DNA of 64,000 nt. Source: an uncultured Acetatifactor sp. GTDB taxonomy: Bacteria > Bacillota > Clostridia > Lachnospirales > Lachnospiraceae. The stretch covers positions 1 through 64,000 of the forward strand of contig CAKSAN010000009.1 of the NCBI GenBank assembly GCA_934436435.1, written 5' to 3'. Position numbers and translations under genes: made by a program. Within the stretch, counting starts at the first letter, position 1, and each line of letters starts with the position of its first letter. The notes under the pieces were generated by a model. That model worked only from the letters and a program-made list of their open reading frames with translations, made no database searches and was not told the DNA's origin. Of this stretch, positions 26,267 through 35,113 are shown in pieces.

Positions 26267-26854
26267 TTAATGCTTTTCATCTGTTGCCTCTATTTTTCTT
26301 TCCAGATACCATGCTATATATCCCACTCCACTCCACACAATTGCGCTCCATACTGTATAGGCGGCAGGAGGGCTGACAAGCAGTAGCAGTCCCCCTGTGA
26401 TCCACTCCAGACACACAACTATTCTGGCTCGTTTCCTTATACACTTTCTCTCCTGACCTTCCAGCGGTCTGTTTTTACTGTCCAAAGGTGCAAACAGAAA
26501 AATTAATAATAATGAGCCCAATGCAAGTGCTGATACGATGGCAAGTTGAAGTACACTTGTCTCTTTTGCCCAAAACATTGTCAAAATCAAGGATGCAAAA
26601 GAAAGTAAATAACAGATAAACAAGTTAGGAGCATGATATCCGCCTGCATCTGATCTTAGGGGAACAAGCATACACAGAAACAATACACAGTATCCCGGCA
26701 TTCCCATACAAACTCCTATCATCAGACTCAGAAGAATATTTCCTCCTAATATCAGCATACTTTTCAAGGCGTACTGATATACTTCCTCTTCTTCCTCACG
26801 GATATTACCGTTCTCAACCAATGCCCTGGTTATCTTTTCAAAAAATCGTTCCAT
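26267..26854 (-). CDS. agrB: AgrB-like autoinducer-processing membrane protease
   Basis: A 195-residue polytopic membrane protein with about five to six hydrophobic segments. The AgrB catalytic pair is present in GGYHAPNLFICYL, with His and Cys seven residues apart as in staphylococcal AgrB. It cuts the AgrD precursor and joins its cysteine into a thiolactone. It starts 3 bases after the agrD stop, which implies coupled translation. The stop lies 99 bases before the CIS operon, with no terminator visible between them, so readthrough into the CIS genes is possible. Confidence 0.92.
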   Translation of the reverse strand: MERFFEKITRALVENGNIREEEEEVYQYALKSMLILGGNILLSLMIGVCMGMPGYCVLFLCMLVPLRSDAGGYHAPNLFICYLLSFASLILTMFWAKETSVLQLAIVSALALGSLLLIFLFAPLDSKNRPLEGQERKCIRKRARIVVCLEWITGGLLLLVSPPAAYTVWSAIVWSGVGYIAWYLERKIEATDEKH

Positions 26855-26857
26855 TGC

Positions 26858-27016
26858 TTACTTGTTTTTTGAAAAGTTTTTGAGATTTTCGGGTACCTCA
26901 GGCTGATAGTACACAAAATAGCATCCTCTTGTTGCTACTCCGGCCAGCACTCCCGTCAGCAAAATTGCTGATGCATTACATGCGTACTTCTTGAAAAATT
27001 GTTTGAATTTCTTCAT
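26858..27016 (-). CDS. agrD: AgrD-like cyclic autoinducer precursor peptide
   Basis: A 52-residue peptide starting at 27016 behind AAGGAGGAAACACAT. It has the three AgrD parts: an amphipathic N-terminus (MKKFKQFFKKYA), a small-residue hydrophobic middle, and GCYFVYYQPEVPENL. Aligning CYFVY-YQPEVPENL with staphylococcal CDFIM-DEVEVPKEL predicts a five-residue thiolactone from Cys32 to Tyr36, cut before Tyr37. It lies between the agrC terminator and agrB. Identity as the autoinducer is strong by context; the exact mature N-terminus is unknown. Confidence 0.9.
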   Translation of the reverse strand: MKKFKQFFKKYACNASAILLTGVLAGVATRGCYFVYYQPEVPENLKNFSKNK

Positions 27017-27042
27017 ATGTGTTTCCTCCTTATTTTTTGCAG

Positions 27043-27048
27043 ATTATA
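27043..27048 (-). promoter_or_regulatory. Putative agrD -10 element
   Basis: A perfect TATAAT on the minus strand ends 26 bases before the agrD start codon. No good -35 is spaced 16-18 bases upstream, as is typical of promoters that need an activator such as AgrA. A TTGACA at 27077-27082 is too far away (28 bases). Confidence 0.45.
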
Positions 27049-27111
27049 ACACATATCGACAAGCCATAACCGTAGATGTCAAAAACGACCGGGTTATATG
27101 TAACTTTTGGA

Positions 27112-27177
27112 TAAAAATACCCGGGTTAAAATATGCTTCAAAACGTTTCTCTTGGAAAGCATATCTTAATCCGGGTA
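27112..27177 (-). terminator. Terminator after agrC
   Basis: Two 21-base arms (27118-27138 and 27157-27177) pair at all but two positions, those being wobble-type differences, around an 18-base loop. On the minus strand the hairpin is followed by TTTTT. It separates the agrA-agrC transcript from agrD-agrB. Confidence 0.75.
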
Positions 27178-27198
27178 TTCACATATTCCGTATTCTTT

Positions 27199-28494
27199 TT
27201 ATGTTAAAAAATCATACATTAATATCATTACATCAAAAACATTTTCTTCCTCCCGTATCTCCATCTCCCCGGCATATTGATCCACGATCTGTCTGACGAT
27301 CGAAAGACCGATTCCATGCATCCTGTCGTCTTCCTTGCTTGTCAGATATCGTCCCCCTCTTTTATGCAATGCATTTTTATACCGGTTCTTAATACTGATG
27401 GCTATATTATTACCGTCTGTGGTGATCCATAGCCTGATCACCCTATCTTCGGTCAGTTCCTTTACAGCTTCTATGGCATTATCCAATAGATTGCCCAGAC
27501 AAATGCTGATATCCTCTGCATTCATCTCCGCATCCTGCGGCACTTCCGTATTGGCTATCACCTTTATTCCTGCCTTTTCCGCCATATCTGCCTTGTAATT
27601 AACCACACTGTCAATATAAAGATTTCCGCTATTGGAAATAAAATCTTTTTTGTCTAAAAACTTCAGATTTTCACTGCAGTATCTTTTCAGGGCTTCATAA
27701 TCTTCCTTTTCCAAATAAGTATTTTCCAATATGTAATGCTGCTTCATATTGTGACGCAGCTTCCTTAATTCTTCCCACCATTCCTTACTTTCCCGGTTCT
27801 GGCGAATATAGTACTCACACTGATTTTTCAGGATTTCTTCCCGCATTTGTTTTTCCATATTTTCTTTTGCTTTATCATACAGATAGTAGGTAAAGACGTT
27901 GATCAGCAGGATCATGAATACTACAATAAATCCCCAGAAATAGTTTTCAAGGGTTCCTGTGATAAAAACGGAAATCAGGATCCATATACTACAGACCGGA
28001 ACGATAAATACTTCCAACCAATCCTGAAGATTCAGTTCCGCTTTTCTGTTCAGTTTTATAATGAGAGAAGTAAATTTAATAATCAAATACCAGACAATTT
28101 TAGATAACACTGTGCACAGCAAGGTTACTTCTGCATCATCTGTCCATGCCAGAAATTCTTTTCCGTAATACACGAGCAATTCTGCACACATGCCGCTCAT
28201 ATACATAAATATAGTCGTCGCCATCAATGTTCTGGCCGGATCAGCATACAGGATTCGAATCGTCACAAAAAATGTGCATACAAAAATCAGGATATTTAAC
28301 CAGATATTACCAGTACCATCCCCCGGGGATGTCAAAACATATGTGACACCGTTGAAGACCGCAAAATATCCTCCCCATACCAGATAATCTGTATACCTGC
28401 GAATTTTCTTCTTTTTCAATGTACTGTCACAAAAAATACGCTGCAGTATTACAGAAAAAATCTCCACAATAACCAGAACAAGCATCATTCCCAT
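27199..28494 (-). CDS. agrC: AgrC-like sensor histidine kinase
   Basis: A 431-residue protein. The first 200 residues hold six or seven membrane spans forming the peptide sensor. A dimerisation and phosphoacceptor helix follows with His in KLRHNMKQH, then a HATPase_c_5-type domain with the N box LGNLLDNAIEAV and G box MHGIGLSIVRQIV. It belongs to the AgrC/CitA-like HPK10 family that detects cyclic peptides. It overlaps agrA by 10 bases. Its signal is presumably the product of the adjacent agrD. Confidence 0.9.
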   Translation of the reverse strand: MGMMLVLVIVEIFSVILQRIFCDSTLKKKKIRRYTDYLVWGGYFAVFNGVTYVLTSPGDGTGNIWLNILIFVCTFFVTIRILYADPARTLMATTIFMYMSGMCAELLVYYGKEFLAWTDDAEVTLLCTVLSKIVWYLIIKFTSLIIKLNRKAELNLQDWLEVFIVPVCSIWILISVFITGTLENYFWGFIVVFMILLINVFTYYLYDKAKENMEKQMREEILKNQCEYYIRQNRESKEWWEELRKLRHNMKQHYILENTYLEKEDYEALKRYCSENLKFLDKKDFISNSGNLYIDSVVNYKADMAEKAGIKVIANTEVPQDAEMNAEDISICLGNLLDNAIEAVKELTEDRVIRLWITTDGNNIAISIKNRYKNALHKRGGRYLTSKEDDRMHGIGLSIVRQIVDQYAGEMEIREEENVFDVMILMYDFLT

Positions 28495-29225
28495 CTTCTC
28501 CCCTTTAACATTGAAATATAATGCTGTCTTACATGATCTCTGTAATTTTTACTGATTTCTACTTCCCGTCCATTATCCAGAACAACCCTGTCCGCAGAAT
28601 ACTCCTTAATAAAACGAGTATTCACGAGCAACGATTTTCTGATTCTCAGGAATTTTACATTTGCTTTCCGCAGATTCCTTTCCACTTCTTCCAATTTTCC
28701 ATAAAATAAGTATTCCAATTCAGGCATATCCAGCTGTACTGCATTGATCTGTACGATTCTTTTATCACTTTGGAAAAACCGGATCTGATTCAGTGGAATA
28801 TTGTATTGCCTTTTATTATAAGAAAAGCAATAACTGTCATCGGAATTCAAATGTGTTTCAAACACCCGTTTCAGGATCCTCTCCAATTTTTCTTCAGACA
28901 CCGGCTTATCTATAAATGCATATGGCTGCACTTCAATCATTTCCTTGCAGTACTGGTTATGACAGGATACAAAAATCAGAATTACCCTGCTGTCTCTTTC
29001 CCTGAGGATACGCGCGGTTTCAATTCCGCTGATACCAAGCATTTCCACATCTAAAAAAACGATGTCCATATTTCCCGTGGTGTCTGTTTCCATTAATAAT
29101 TCTTCCCCACTCCGGAAGCAAAATAATTTCACATTTTTGGATAGCCTTGTCATGATGGATTGTATGATCTGTGTTTGCTTCTGCAACTCAGATAAAACAT
29201 CCTCACATATAGCAACTCTTAACAT
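28485..29225 (-). CDS. agrA: AgrA-like LytTR response regulator
   Basis: A 246-residue protein with an N-terminal receiver domain (IVFLDVEML around the phosphorylated Asp, and a KP at the beta-5 end in FIDKPVSEE) and a C-terminal LytTR DNA-binding domain (FLRIRKSLLVNTRFIKEY). It would bind direct repeats upstream of agr and target promoters. It is first in the agrA-agrC transcript, 165 bases after hemZ. Candidate targets are the agrD promoter and, through readthrough, the CIS operon. That regulatory link is inferred. Confidence 0.92.
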   Translation of the reverse strand: MLRVAICEDVLSELQKQTQIIQSIMTRLSKNVKLFCFRSGEELLMETDTTGNMDIVFLDVEMLGISGIETARILRERDSRVILIFVSCHNQYCKEMIEVQPYAFIDKPVSEEKLERILKRVFETHLNSDDSYCFSYNKRQYNIPLNQIRFFQSDKRIVQINAVQLDMPELEYLFYGKLEEVERNLRKANVKFLRIRKSLLVNTRFIKEYSADRVVLDNGREVEISKNYRDHVRQHYISMLKGRRWE

Positions 29226-29390
29226 TGAGAATTCCCCTTTCTCCTTCGCATGCTATAATACGATGCCAGTATGCAACTGTTCAGCCCAATATAGTTTCCT
29301 CCTTTCAAGACTTTCCGCAAAAACACTGGCAACATCAGCAACTATTCTTATTTTTTTGATATTATTACTACACAAACGATTTCCCCTGCT

Positions 29391-30836
29391 TTACGTAAAC
29401 AATTCCCTCTTCCTCTTGATCATCTCATCAATCTTTTCGATATACAGTCCCACATCCTTCACATTGTCGCACCGCTCGATTCTTCCGTCGGGGAAGACTC
29501 TCTTGGTGATGCTTCCGGCTCCCAATGCCACGATGGTCTGTTTCTCTTCCATGATGAGGATGTTATACAGGCCGTATTTTCCGGGGCGGGCGTAGCCGGT
29601 GTTCTCGAAGTTGCCGGACATGTTCTTCTGGCGGTAGAGGTAATAGGGCTTCATTCCCAGCTTTTCCGCTCCTGCTGCCGCGATCTTCATGGTCTCATCC
29701 GTATTGTGGAGCATGGAGACACCGTTCTCCTGAATCCACTGGTTCAGGCGGGAAGCCCGCTTGATGGCCAGAGAATGGACGGTCAGGCTGTCCGGCGCCA
29801 GTTCCACCACTCTGTCGATGGTGCGCTGCACGTCCGCCTCCAGTTCTCCCGGAAGTCCCAGGATCAGATCCATATTGATATTGTCGAAGCCGACCTCTCT
29901 TGCCAGCCGGTATGCCGTAAGTACCTGTTCCACGCTGGCTTTTCGGCCGATGATGTCCAGAGTCTCCTGCTTCATGGTCTGGGGATTCACGGAGATACGG
30001 CTGACCTGATGGCGATACAATACCTCCAGTTTCTCTCTGGTGATGCTGTCAGCACGGCCGGCCTCCACGGTAAATTCCTTCACAGTGGAAAAATCAAATT
30101 TCGACTTTAACGCCGTGATCAGACGATCCAGCTGCTCCGGCTCCAATGTGGTGGGGGTACCGCCGCCGATGTAGACCGTATCCAGTACCTTGTCCTTAAA
30201 ATTCTCCGCCACATAATCCATCTCTTTGATAACAGCATCCACATAGGCATCTACCTGTTTGCGGAACGCTGCAATTGGGTACGAGGTAAAGGAGCAGTAC
30301 AGACAGGTCGTGGGGCAGAACGGAACGCCGATGTACAGGCTGTAGCCGCCCTCGTAATGAATATCCTTTAACAGATCCCTCTCTCTCTTCGCAATGTCGA
30401 TTCCCAAAAGTGCCTTTTCCTCGCTGACATAATGGCTCTGCTTCATGAAGTCCAGAATCTCCGCATCGCTTCTGCCCTCATCCAGCATGCCGTAGGCGAT
30501 CTTCGTGGGACGGATGCCCGTGAGGTTGCCCCATGGCAGTTCCTGCCCGGTCACCTTGCTCAAAGTCCGGTACAGGAAGCGTTTCAGACCGTTCTTATAA
30601 CCATCTGCGATGGTTTCCGTCTCCGCATCCCACAAAAAAGTCTCTTCTCCCACACGGATCTTCGCCCCGGTGTCCCCCAGTTCGATTTCCAGACTGACCT
30701 GCGGTTCCAGCTCTGCCAGCTTTTCCGGCTTTGTCTCCGGCGTAATGACCGTGACCTGATCCTCGGCATAAAAGGCTTTCACCAGAGAATGCACATCGTA
30801 TTCATAATTGGGATGGGATAATTTCACTACTTTCAT
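29391..30836 (-). CDS. hemZ: HemZ-family radical SAM protein (coproporphyrinogen dehydrogenase-like)
   Basis: A 481-residue radical SAM enzyme. The iron-sulfur motif CPTTCLYC follows YIGVPF near residue 170, with YIGGGTPTTLE as SAM-binding glycine motif and a HemN-like C-terminal region. An N-terminal domain of about 160 residues distinguishes HemZ from HemN/HemW. HemZ-type proteins are annotated as oxygen-independent coproporphyrinogen III dehydrogenases, but in Clostridia the real substrate is often untested and heme synthesis genes may be absent. It follows the MBL-fold gene and a repeat remnant. Confidence 0.85.
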   Translation of the reverse strand: MKVVKLSHPNYEYDVHSLVKAFYAEDQVTVITPETKPEKLAELEPQVSLEIELGDTGAKIRVGEETFLWDAETETIADGYKNGLKRFLYRTLSKVTGQELPWGNLTGIRPTKIAYGMLDEGRSDAEILDFMKQSHYVSEEKALLGIDIAKRERDLLKDIHYEGGYSLYIGVPFCPTTCLYCSFTSYPIAAFRKQVDAYVDAVIKEMDYVAENFKDKVLDTVYIGGGTPTTLEPEQLDRLITALKSKFDFSTVKEFTVEAGRADSITREKLEVLYRHQVSRISVNPQTMKQETLDIIGRKASVEQVLTAYRLAREVGFDNINMDLILGLPGELEADVQRTIDRVVELAPDSLTVHSLAIKRASRLNQWIQENGVSMLHNTDETMKIAAAGAEKLGMKPYYLYRQKNMSGNFENTGYARPGKYGLYNILIMEEKQTIVALGAGSITKRVFPDGRIERCDNVKDVGLYIEKIDEMIKRKRELFT

Positions 30837-30916
30837 TTTATTTTCCTCATTTACATAAATTCAGGCACAGAGATAACACTTCCTGTGCCCGAATACTTCT
30901 CTCATTTGTAACTACA

Positions 30917-30993
30917 TATAAGGCGAATGAAACACATTGGCAAAAAGTAAGCTCTGAAAAAGCGATCTTGCGAATGGGATTCTGAATAGTTAC
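30917..30993. repeat. Partial copy of the 51.3 kb structured repeat (right half)
   Basis: This stretch aligns with 51371-51447 across its length: GGCGAA, ACACATT, CAAAA, TTGCGAATGGG and CTGAATAGTTAC all correspond. The left half of the element, including its long hairpin, is missing. It lies between the MBL-fold gene and hemZ. Confidence 0.7.
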
Positions 30994-31000
30994 TCTAACT

Positions 31001-31666
31001 TTAATCTACGCAAAACGGATTATACTTCTTCTCATGTCCGATGGTGGTGCTGTCGCCGTGTCCCGGATAGACTACCGTCTCCTCCGGCAGCGTGAACAGC
31101 TTCTCCTTCACCGAACGCACCAGCGTACTCATGCTGCCGGTGGGGAAATCCGTTCTTCCCACGGATTCCTGGAACAGGGTATCGCCGCAGATCAGGAAGC
31201 CTCCCTCCGGGAAATAATAGCTGACACCGCCTGCGGTATGTCCGGGAGTGGCCAGAACTTTGATCCGGATGCCGTCCAGATCCAGCTCTTCCCCGTCCTT
31301 CAGGTACACATCTGCGATCACCGTGACCGGATGTCCCATATCCTTCGACAGGTTGCTCTTCGTATCCAACAGGAAGTCCTTCTCCGCTTCCCCTGCGTAG
31401 ACCTTCACCGGTTCCGCGCCATGCTCCCCGGCATAAGCATCCGCTGCCGCCTTCAATTCTGCACAGCCACCGATATGGTCAAAATGTCCGTGGGTCAGAA
31501 AGATCGCCGCCGTATGCAGCCCGTGCTGCCTAAGTGCAGCCTCTATTTTTTCTCCATGATCCGCCGGATCGAATACCAGCACCTGATCACTGTCTTCTCT
31601 GTACACAAAGTAACAGTTGGTCTGGTAGATTCCCAGTGTCATGTGTCCGATACGGATATTGCTCAT
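31001..31666 (-). CDS. Metallo-beta-lactamase-fold hydrolase, glyoxalase II-like
   Basis: A 221-residue cytosolic protein with the MBL metal motif THGHFDHIGG (HxHxDH), a second His in ATPGHTAGGVSY, Asp in LICGDTLF and the last His in YPGHGDST. It fits YcbL/GloB-like small MBL hydrolases that cleave thioesters such as S-lactoylglutathione analogues, although the substrate cannot be read from sequence. It lies 58 bases after relA and before hemZ, a common Firmicutes grouping. Confidence 0.88.
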   Translation of the reverse strand: MSNIRIGHMTLGIYQTNCYFVYREDSDQVLVFDPADHGEKIEAALRQHGLHTAAIFLTHGHFDHIGGCAELKAAADAYAGEHGAEPVKVYAGEAEKDFLLDTKSNLSKDMGHPVTVIADVYLKDGEELDLDGIRIKVLATPGHTAGGVSYYFPEGGFLICGDTLFQESVGRTDFPTGSMSTLVRSVKEKLFTLPEETVVYPGHGDSTTIGHEKKYNPFCVD

Positions 31667-31724
31667 AATACACTCACTTTCTATCTTCGGCCTGTTTCAG
31701 CCGATTTTCGAGGCATCCACGCAT

Positions 31725-34040
31725 TTAACCCGTGGTTCTCTCAATATCAATGACGCTCTCAATGCCCCGGATCTTATCAATGATACGGTTCAATTCCTCC
31801 CTGCCGCTGATCTCGAAGGTCGTCTGCAAAGTAGCCAGTCCCTGTCTGTTGGTTCTGGTGTTCATGGACATAATGTCAATATTCTTCTCCGTCAGCGCCT
31901 TGGAAATATCCGCTAACAGCCCGTTACGGTTGTTGGCATAGATCTTGATCTCCGCCAGATATTTCTCCGCATGGGACTCCTCCGGCTGCCATTCCGCGTC
32001 GATCAGTCTGGCCCGCTCCAGCTCCGGCAGATTGATGATGTTGATACAGTCGGTACGGTGGATGGAGATACCTCTTCCACGGGTCACATAACCCACAATC
32101 TCATCTCCCGGTACCGGCGAGCAGCACTTGGAGAAACGCACCGACAGATCCGCGATACCTTTTACCACGATACCGCTCTTGGACTTCATGAGGACAGGCT
32201 TATTAGCACCATTCTGTGCATTTGCCGCATTGTTCTCCGCGATGCTTGCCAGAACCTCCTCATTGGTCATCTCTTTCTTGTGGTCACGGTCGTACAGTTC
32301 CTGCATCTTGTTGACGATCTGACCCTCTTTCAGGGCTCCGTGTCCCATGGCCGCCAATACAGAATCCCAGTCCCGGAATCCGTACTTTCGCATCACGGCA
32401 TCCATATATTCCTGCTTCTGCAGATTGGCAAGGTTGACACCTCTGGCCTTACAGTAGGTGGACAGCAGTTCCTTGCCCTTTAAAATATTGTCTTCCTTTA
32501 ATTCATTCTTGAACCACTGATTGATCTTGTTCTTGGCCTGGGTACTTTTTACCACATTCAGCCAGTCACGGCTGGGGCCCTTGGAGTTCTGGGAGGTGAT
32601 GATCTCGATCCGGTCTCCGTTGTTGATCTTATAATCAATGGTCACCAGTTTCCCGTTGACTCTGGCTCCTACCATCTTGTTGCCCACGGCGGAGTGAATG
32701 CTGTAGGCAAAGTCAATGGGTGTGGATCCGGCAGGGAGATTCTTGACCTCACCGGTGGGAGTAAAGCAGTACACGCTGTCGGAGAACAGATCCAGATCGT
32801 TCTTCAGCAGGTTCATGAACTCCTTGTTGTCCGACATATCCCGCTGCCACTCCAGAATCTGACGCAGCCATACCAGCTTCTCTTCTTCCTGTACCTCAGG
32901 CTTCTTGCCATCGGAAGCCTCCTTGTATTTCCAATGGGCGGCAATACCGTATTCCGCCACACGGTGCATCTCGAAGGTCCTGATCTGGATCTCGAAAGGC
33001 TGTCCGTTGCTGCCGATCAGTGTGGTATGCAGAGACTGGTACATGTTAGCCTTGGGCATGGCGATATAGTCCTTGAAACGCCCCGGAATGGGTTTATACA
33101 TCTCATGGATCACACCCAGTGCCGCATAACAGTCCTTCACCGTCTCCACGATAATACGCACGGCGAAGAGATCATAGATCTGATCCAGCGTTTTATGCTG
33201 GTTCTTCATCTTCTTGTAAATACTGAAAAAATGCTTTACACGGCCATCGACCTTTGCATCGATCCCCGCATTTTTAATATGTTCACTGACCTCGTCCACG
33301 ATACCCTGGATATATTTTTCCCGGACGCTCTTGCGCACCGCGATCTTATCCACCAGATCATAGTAAATATCCGGTTCCAGATATTTTAAGGACAGGTCAT
33401 CCAGTTCGATCTTCAGCTTGCTGATACCAAGCCGCTGGGCAATGGGACAATAGATCTCCAATGTCTCTTTGGCAATTCGCTGCTGGCTCTCCGGCGTCTT
33501 GTATTTTAACGTACGCATATTATGCAGACGGTCCGCCAGCTTGATCATAATGACACGGATATCCTTCGCCATGGCAAGGAACATCTTACGCAGGTTCTCC
33601 GCCTGCATCTCCAGCTTGGCATCCGACTGCTCCCCGCTGCCGGACAGCGGGATCTTCTCCAGTTTCGTCACGCCATCTACCAGAAGCGCCACGTCATCTC
33701 CGAATTCTCTCCTAAGATCATCCTCCGTCATCACAGTATCTTCCACCACATCGTGCAGGATACCCGCTACAATGGTCTCTTTATCCAGCTTCAGATCTGC
33801 CAGAATGATAGCCACATTCAAAGGATGGATAATATAGGGTTCCCCGGACTTGCGGAACTGGTTCTTGTGTGCCTCGCTGGCCACTCTATAGGCTTTCTCG
33901 ATCATGGAAATATCATCACTGGGATGATATTTTTGCACACAGTGAATAAGCTCCTGATACAATTCCTCGGGATTCACGAATTCTTCTGATTTACTTATCT
34001 TGTCATCATCGAAGATGACTTCGTTCTTCTCTTCTGTCAT
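31725..34040 (-). CDS. relA: Bifunctional (p)ppGpp synthetase/hydrolase (Rel)
   Basis: A 771-residue long RelA/SpoT homologue. Domains in order: HD hydrolase with an intact HDVVEDT, synthetase with GRFKDYIAMPKANMYQSLH and EIQIRT, TGS domain (CFTPTGEVKNLPAG), helical region, zinc-finger-like region with VRFSKCCSPVPGD, and a C-terminal ACT domain. Both catalytic halves look complete, as expected for the single bifunctional Rel of Firmicutes that makes and degrades the stringent-response alarmone. It follows apt by 35 bases, the classic apt-relA pairing. Confidence 0.96.
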   Translation of the reverse strand: MTEEKNEVIFDDDKISKSEEFVNPEELYQELIHCVQKYHPSDDISMIEKAYRVASEAHKNQFRKSGEPYIIHPLNVAIILADLKLDKETIVAGILHDVVEDTVMTEDDLRREFGDDVALLVDGVTKLEKIPLSGSGEQSDAKLEMQAENLRKMFLAMAKDIRVIMIKLADRLHNMRTLKYKTPESQQRIAKETLEIYCPIAQRLGISKLKIELDDLSLKYLEPDIYYDLVDKIAVRKSVREKYIQGIVDEVSEHIKNAGIDAKVDGRVKHFFSIYKKMKNQHKTLDQIYDLFAVRIIVETVKDCYAALGVIHEMYKPIPGRFKDYIAMPKANMYQSLHTTLIGSNGQPFEIQIRTFEMHRVAEYGIAAHWKYKEASDGKKPEVQEEEKLVWLRQILEWQRDMSDNKEFMNLLKNDLDLFSDSVYCFTPTGEVKNLPAGSTPIDFAYSIHSAVGNKMVGARVNGKLVTIDYKINNGDRIEIITSQNSKGPSRDWLNVVKSTQAKNKINQWFKNELKEDNILKGKELLSTYCKARGVNLANLQKQEYMDAVMRKYGFRDWDSVLAAMGHGALKEGQIVNKMQELYDRDHKKEMTNEEVLASIAENNAANAQNGANKPVLMKSKSGIVVKGIADLSVRFSKCCSPVPGDEIVGYVTRGRGISIHRTDCINIINLPELERARLIDAEWQPEESHAEKYLAEIKIYANNRNGLLADISKALTEKNIDIMSMNTRTNRQGLATLQTTFEISGREELNRIIDKIRGIESVIDIERTTG

Positions 34041-34075
34041 AGACGAAACAGCTCCATATAATTTTTATCGATGTC

Positions 34076-34600
34076 TTACTTTCCTTCGTAGCAGATGGCT
34101 GACTCCAGACGGTATTTGCTGATACGCTCACGGCCTTTCAGTCCTGCCAGTTCGATCAGCACTACGATACCGGCTACCTCTCCGCCCAGAGACTCGATCA
34201 GCTTGATCATAGCCTCGGTAGTACCACCGGTAGCGATCAGGTCATCCACGATCAGAACCTTCTGACCAGGTTTAATGCTGTCCTTGTGCATCTCAATGGT
34301 AGCGGAACCGTATTCCAGATCATAGGTAGTGGATACGGTCTCCCTGGGAAGCTTGCCCTTCTTGCGGATCAGTACAAAGGGCTTATGATTATTGTATGCA
34401 ATCGGCGTTCCGAAGATAAATCCGCGGGACTCGGGACCTACTACCACATCATAATCCAGATCTTTGATCTTCTCCTGCATGGTATCGATGGCCAGGTGCA
34501 GTCCGTCTGCATCCTGCAGGACGCTGGTGACATCACGGAAAATAATACCTTTCTCCGGGAAATCGGGAATGCTCTTTACATATTCTTCCAACTTTTTCAT
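34076..34600 (-). CDS. apt: Adenine phosphoribosyltransferase
   Basis: A 174-residue purine salvage enzyme converting adenine and PRPP to AMP. The ATG at 34600 gives the family-typical start MKKLEEYVKSIPDFPEKG. Motifs include VVGPESRGFIFG and the PRPP-binding loop VLIVDDLIATGGTTEA. Its length matches bacterial Apt. It lies directly before relA, a conserved arrangement. Confidence 0.96.
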   Translation of the reverse strand: MKKLEEYVKSIPDFPEKGIIFRDVTSVLQDADGLHLAIDTMQEKIKDLDYDVVVGPESRGFIFGTPIAYNNHKPFVLIRKKGKLPRETVSTTYDLEYGSATIEMHKDSIKPGQKVLIVDDLIATGGTTEAMIKLIESLGGEVAGIVVLIELAGLKGRERISKYRLESAICYEGK

Positions 34601-34639
34601 TGTTCTACACACCTTTCTTCTCTTTTTCAACTTTTTATA

Positions 34640-35074
34640 TCAAAGCTGCTTTTCCGCAACTTCTATCTGCTTCTTAATAAAATATTTCATAATCTCACTT
34701 CGGGTGATGATCCCGATAAATACATTCCGGTCATCAATCACAGGTACAAAATTCTGCATCTGTGCCTGTCCCAGCAGTTCCTCCATATTGGTATCGATAC
34801 ATACCGGGCGGATCTTGCCGCTCTGGATAATATCCCGCACGGACAGCTTTTCCAGACTCTTCATGGTAATGGTATCCAGTTCACTGTTGTGGCTTAAGAT
34901 ATTCCACAGAAAGTCTCCCTCACTGACTACGCCCACATACCGGTCCTCGGCATCGATCACCGGTACCGCCGTGTAACCGTAGCGTTTCATCTTCTCCAGT
35001 CCCTGCCTGATAGTCATATCGTCCCGAAGAAACGTAACCTCTTCCTTCGGAGACAAAAAAGATGCAATGTTCAC
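34640..35074 (-). CDS. Tandem CBS-domain protein
   Basis: A 144-residue protein made almost entirely of two CBS domains, with MTIRQGLEKMKRYGYTAVPV and VIDDRNVFIGIITRSEIMKY as the typical segments. CBS pairs bind adenosine nucleotides (AMP, ATP, c-di-AMP or others) and regulate partners. There is no attached catalytic domain. It sits 39 bases upstream of apt, so a link to adenine nucleotide or alarmone levels is possible but inferred. Confidence 0.88.
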   Translation of the reverse strand: MNIASFLSPKEEVTFLRDDMTIRQGLEKMKRYGYTAVPVIDAEDRYVGVVSEGDFLWNILSHNSELDTITMKSLEKLSVRDIIQSGKIRPVCIDTNMEELLGQAQMQNFVPVIDDRNVFIGIITRSEIMKYFIKKQIEVAEKQL

Positions 35075-35113
35075 AATGTTCCTCCTGCCAGTTTCTCTTC
35101 TTGTGTGCTGTTC

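Noticed and set aside
29226..29390. Small minus-strand frame between hemZ and agrA (ending near 29258)
   Set aside because: It would need a TTG start without a clear ribosome site and has no recognisable feature.
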